NCBI GenBank assembly: GCA_003220265.1 | Contig: QHRW01000117.1 | Span: forward strand, 1 to 64,000 | Source of the DNA: Candidatus Rokuibacteriota bacterium | GTDB taxonomy: Bacteria > Methylomirabilota > Methylomirabilia > Rokubacteriales > CSP1-6 | Direction of reading: 5' to 3' | DNA length: 64,000 bases | In this document: positions 62,180-64,000 of the stretch, piece after piece | Layout: each line of letters begins with the position of its first letter | How positions within the stretch are numbered: position 1 is the first letter of the stretch | Program-made: the position numbers and the translations under genes | Notes under the pieces: model-generated | Database searches by the model: none | What the model was told of the DNA's origin: nothing | Seen by the model: only the letters and a program-made list of their open reading frames with translations

Positions 62180-62964
62180 CGCGCCGGACGCGCGACGACC
62201 TGGAAGCCGGTGGACTCCTGCGGCCGCCGCAGGACCGCCTCCCGCTTCCAGCGGGCCAGCCGCGCGTAGAGCCCGAGCGAGACGCCGCCGAGGGCGTCGA
62301 TGGCGCCCGCCCACGGCGTGTCGTACACCACCGGCAGCACGGGACCGGCCGGCGCGAAGCCGCCGGCCGCCAGCTCGGCCACGAACTCCTCCCGCGTGTA
62401 CTCGATCTTGTGGTCGGGATCGGAATAGGCGAAGAGACCCGCCGCGCGAAGACGGCGGCGCCACGACGAATCACGGTTGGGGCCGGACACGAGCAGCGTG
62501 CCGCCCGGGCGCAGCACGCGCCGGATCTCACGCAGCACCCCCACGCGCGGATGGAGGTGCTCGATGACGTCGAGGAAGAGCGCGGCGTCGACGGAGGCGT
62601 CCGCGAACGGAAAGCGCCCGGTGACGTCCCAGGCGAAGAAGTGGGCGTTGGCGACGGCGCGCGCCGCCGCCGTGCGACGCGCCACGGCGAGATGCCGGGG
62701 ATCGTAGTCGAGGCCGTAGATCCGGCGGCAGCGGCGGGCCGCCACCAGCGTGTGGGCGCCGTGGGCGCAGCCGACGTCGAGCACGACGTCGGTCGGCCTC
62801 AGGTGCTCGGCATACCAGTCGTGCCACGGCGTGTCGACGAGGTGCTTGGGATGGACGAAGTGCGGGCTCTTGCCCGTGTAGCGCACGAGCCGCACGCCGA
62901 CCGACTTGCCCTTGCGATTGACGAGGTCCACCGCCCGCACCGCCCAGCGCGGCACGGCGGTCAT
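62176..62964 (-). CDS. Class I SAM-dependent methyltransferase
   Basis: A 262-residue methyltransferase: VVLDVGCAHGAHTLVAARRC (motif I), YGLDYDPRHLAVARR, FLDVIEHLHPRVGVL and RRVLRPGGTLLVSGPNRDSS. The N-terminal YTGKSPHFVHPKHLVDTP and C-terminal GGVSLGLYARLARWKRE are specific to the family. ATG 62964 overlaps the upstream glycosyltransferase stop (ATGA), so it belongs to the same translational chain. Confidence 0.87.
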   Translation of the reverse strand: MTAVPRWAVRAVDLVNRKGKSVGVRLVRYTGKSPHFVHPKHLVDTPWHDWYAEHLRPTDVVLDVGCAHGAHTLVAARRCRRIYGLDYDPRHLAVARRTAAARAVANAHFFAWDVTGRFPFADASVDAALFLDVIEHLHPRVGVLREIRRVLRPGGTLLVSGPNRDSSWRRRLRAAGLFAYSDPDHKIEYTREEFVAELAAGGFAPAGPVLPVVYDTPWAGAIDALGGVSLGLYARLARWKREAVLRRPQESTGFQVVARPAR

Positions 62965-64000
62965 CGCGCGCTCGGCCGGCGGGCGCGCTCGAAGACGTCG
63001 AGGTAGCGGCCAGCCACCACGTCCCAGTCGAACTCCGCCTCGGCGGTGCGCCGCGCGCGGGCGCGCAGCCCGGCCGCCAGCGACGGATCGCGCAGGACGC
63101 GCACGACGGCGCCGGCCAGCGCCGCCGCGTCGGCCGGCGGCACCAGCAGCCCGGTGTCGCCGTCGCGGACGATGTCGAGCGTGCCGCCGGCGGCGGCGGT
63201 CACCACCGGACAGCCGGAGGCCAGCGCTTCGAGCAGGACGATGCCGAGCCCCTCGTGCAGCGTGTGGAACGCGAAGACGTCGGCGGCGGCGTAGTACGCG
63301 GGCAGCTCGTGATTTTCCACGCGGCCGACGAAGGTCACGCGCTCCGTGAGGCCGCGGGCCGCCGCGTGGCGCTCCAGCGCCGCCCGCTCGGGACCGTCGC
63401 CGACGATCACGAACCGCGCGGCCGGAACGGCCGGCGCCACCAGCGCCGCCGCGTCGAGAAACGTCGTCACGCCCTTGCGCGCATACAGGCGCTGGACGGT
63501 GAGGACGAGGCGGGCGTCGGCGGGCAGGCCGTGGCGGCTGCGCACCTCGTGGCGCGTGTCGTGCGGATGGAACTGCTTGACGTCGACGCCGTAGGGCACC
63601 ACGTGACAGTCCACGCCGGGCGCCGGCGGGTACTCGCGGCGGACGACGTCCCGGACGAACGAGGAGATGCACGTGATCGCGCGTGCGCCCCGGCTCGCCC
63701 GCCGCATCAGCGCGCGCCAGGGCGCGCTCGGCCGGTAGTGCGGATCGTAGACGTCCATGCCGATGAGCGTGGTGACGGTCGGGATCCCGAGCCGTCGCGC
63801 CCACCACTGTCCCGCGATGCCCGTCGGCAGCAGGTAGTGCTGGTTGATCACGTCGGGGGCGAGCTCACGCCACAGGCGGCCCAGGTGCAGGAACGAGGCG
63901 AGCGCGATGTTGGCGGTGCGATCACGCCCGCCCAGTCCGGGCACGGGATAGCGGTGGACGCCGACGCCGTCCATCGACGCCTGCCGTGGCCACGCGGGGT
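62961..64000 (-). CDS. GT4-family glycosyltransferase (5' end outside window)
   Basis: At least 345 residues of a GT-B enzyme; the frame is open to the right edge and the visible MDGVGVHRYPVPGLG is an internal beta region, not the true start. VINQHYLLPTGIAGQWWARR, VVPYGVDVKQFHPHD, LTVQRLYARKGVTTFLDAAA, IVGDGPERAALERHAAARGL and HTLHEGLGIVLLEALASGCP are typical. The stop overlaps the next ATG. The locus continues beyond base 64000. Confidence 0.9.
   Translation of the reverse strand, partial: PAWPRQASMDGVGVHRYPVPGLGGRDRTANIALASFLHLGRLWRELAPDVINQHYLLPTGIAGQWWARRLGIPTVTTLIGMDVYDPHYRPSAPWRALMRRASRGARAITCISSFVRDVVRREYPPAPGVDCHVVPYGVDVKQFHPHDTRHEVRSRHGLPADARLVLTVQRLYARKGVTTFLDAAALVAPAVPAARFVIVGDGPERAALERHAAARGLTERVTFVGRVENHELPAYYAAADVFAFHTLHEGLGIVLLEALASGCPVVTAAAGGTLDIVRDGDTGLLVPPADAAALAGAVVRVLRDPSLAAGLRARARRTAEAEFDWDVVAGRYLDVFERARRPSAR

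Overview
The window reads as a high-GC, diderm bacterial chromosome segment. Outer-membrane assembly lipoprotein BamD, several lipobox signal peptides, a KdsC-type phosphatase and an O-antigen ligase show an outer membrane with a surface polysaccharide. The dense GC-rich coding, frequent GTG starts with 4-base stop/start overlaps, and the LL-diaminopimelate aminotransferase (DapL) lysine route together suggest a soil or groundwater lineage such as Candidatus Rokubacteria/Methylomirabilota. That placement is an inference; no rRNA or tRNA gene was seen that could settle it. Nearly all long open frames opposite the genes listed here are GC-driven shadows.

1-1471 is the end of an integron-type gene cassette array: three small genes, each followed by a foldable attC site with an extrahelical base. 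1479-7047 (minus) is an operon for D-glutamate/5-oxoproline-type chemistry: 2-hydroxyacid dehydrogenase, DUF1445 hydro-lyase, PxpB, PxpC, class III aminotransferase, PxpA. Its leader holds an 11-bp-stem palindrome and a perfect TATAAT. 7163-9593 (plus) is epimerase, GNAT and a second 2-hydroxyacid dehydrogenase. 9587-15921 (minus) carries a TPR protein with a tiny upstream ORF, an EmrAB-type efflux pair with an alcohol dehydrogenase, and a LarA-like protein.

15957-20726 (plus) holds bamD, threonine aldolase, two oligopeptide ABC ATPases and an alpha/beta hydrolase. 21269-22150 (minus) is an M23 peptidase. 22523-31025 (plus) mixes amino-acid genes (AlaC-like aminotransferase, homoserine dehydrogenase, aspartate kinase with a probable internal beta-subunit start), a flippase-like protein, a dehydrogenase, a DksA-like zinc finger, a histidine kinase and ComEA; comEC and dapL follow. 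Two copies of an unusual palindromic repeat sit just before the aminotransferase and flippase genes; the second is amplified into five 77-bp units, each a mini-ORF overlapping the next. A stand-alone, divergent rpoA lies at 35097-36107 away from ribosomal genes. 36191-45279 (plus) runs mltG, TPR lipoprotein, acyltransferase, argH, FN3 lipoprotein, dapA, dapB, a truncated FAH N-domain, folB, folK and an ECF sigma/anti-sigma pair. A 27-residue cysteine-rich microprotein lies antisense behind mltG.

45500-64000 (minus) is a surface-polysaccharide locus: KdsC, O-antigen ligase, WbaP/WcaJ-type initiating transferase, at least seven glycosyltransferases, three methyltransferases, a large membrane protein, a GDP-fucose-synthase-like epimerase, a DegT aminotransferase and a B12-binding radical SAM enzyme. 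Genes overlap by 1-10 bases almost throughout, and three junctions are best explained by CTG start codons embedded in CTGA. The locus continues past the right edge.

The best candidates for something new are the attC cassette array, the 77-bp overlapping mini-ORF repeat array with its dispersed palindrome, the isolated divergent RpoA, the CTGA start pattern and the 27-residue zinc-ribbon-like microprotein.
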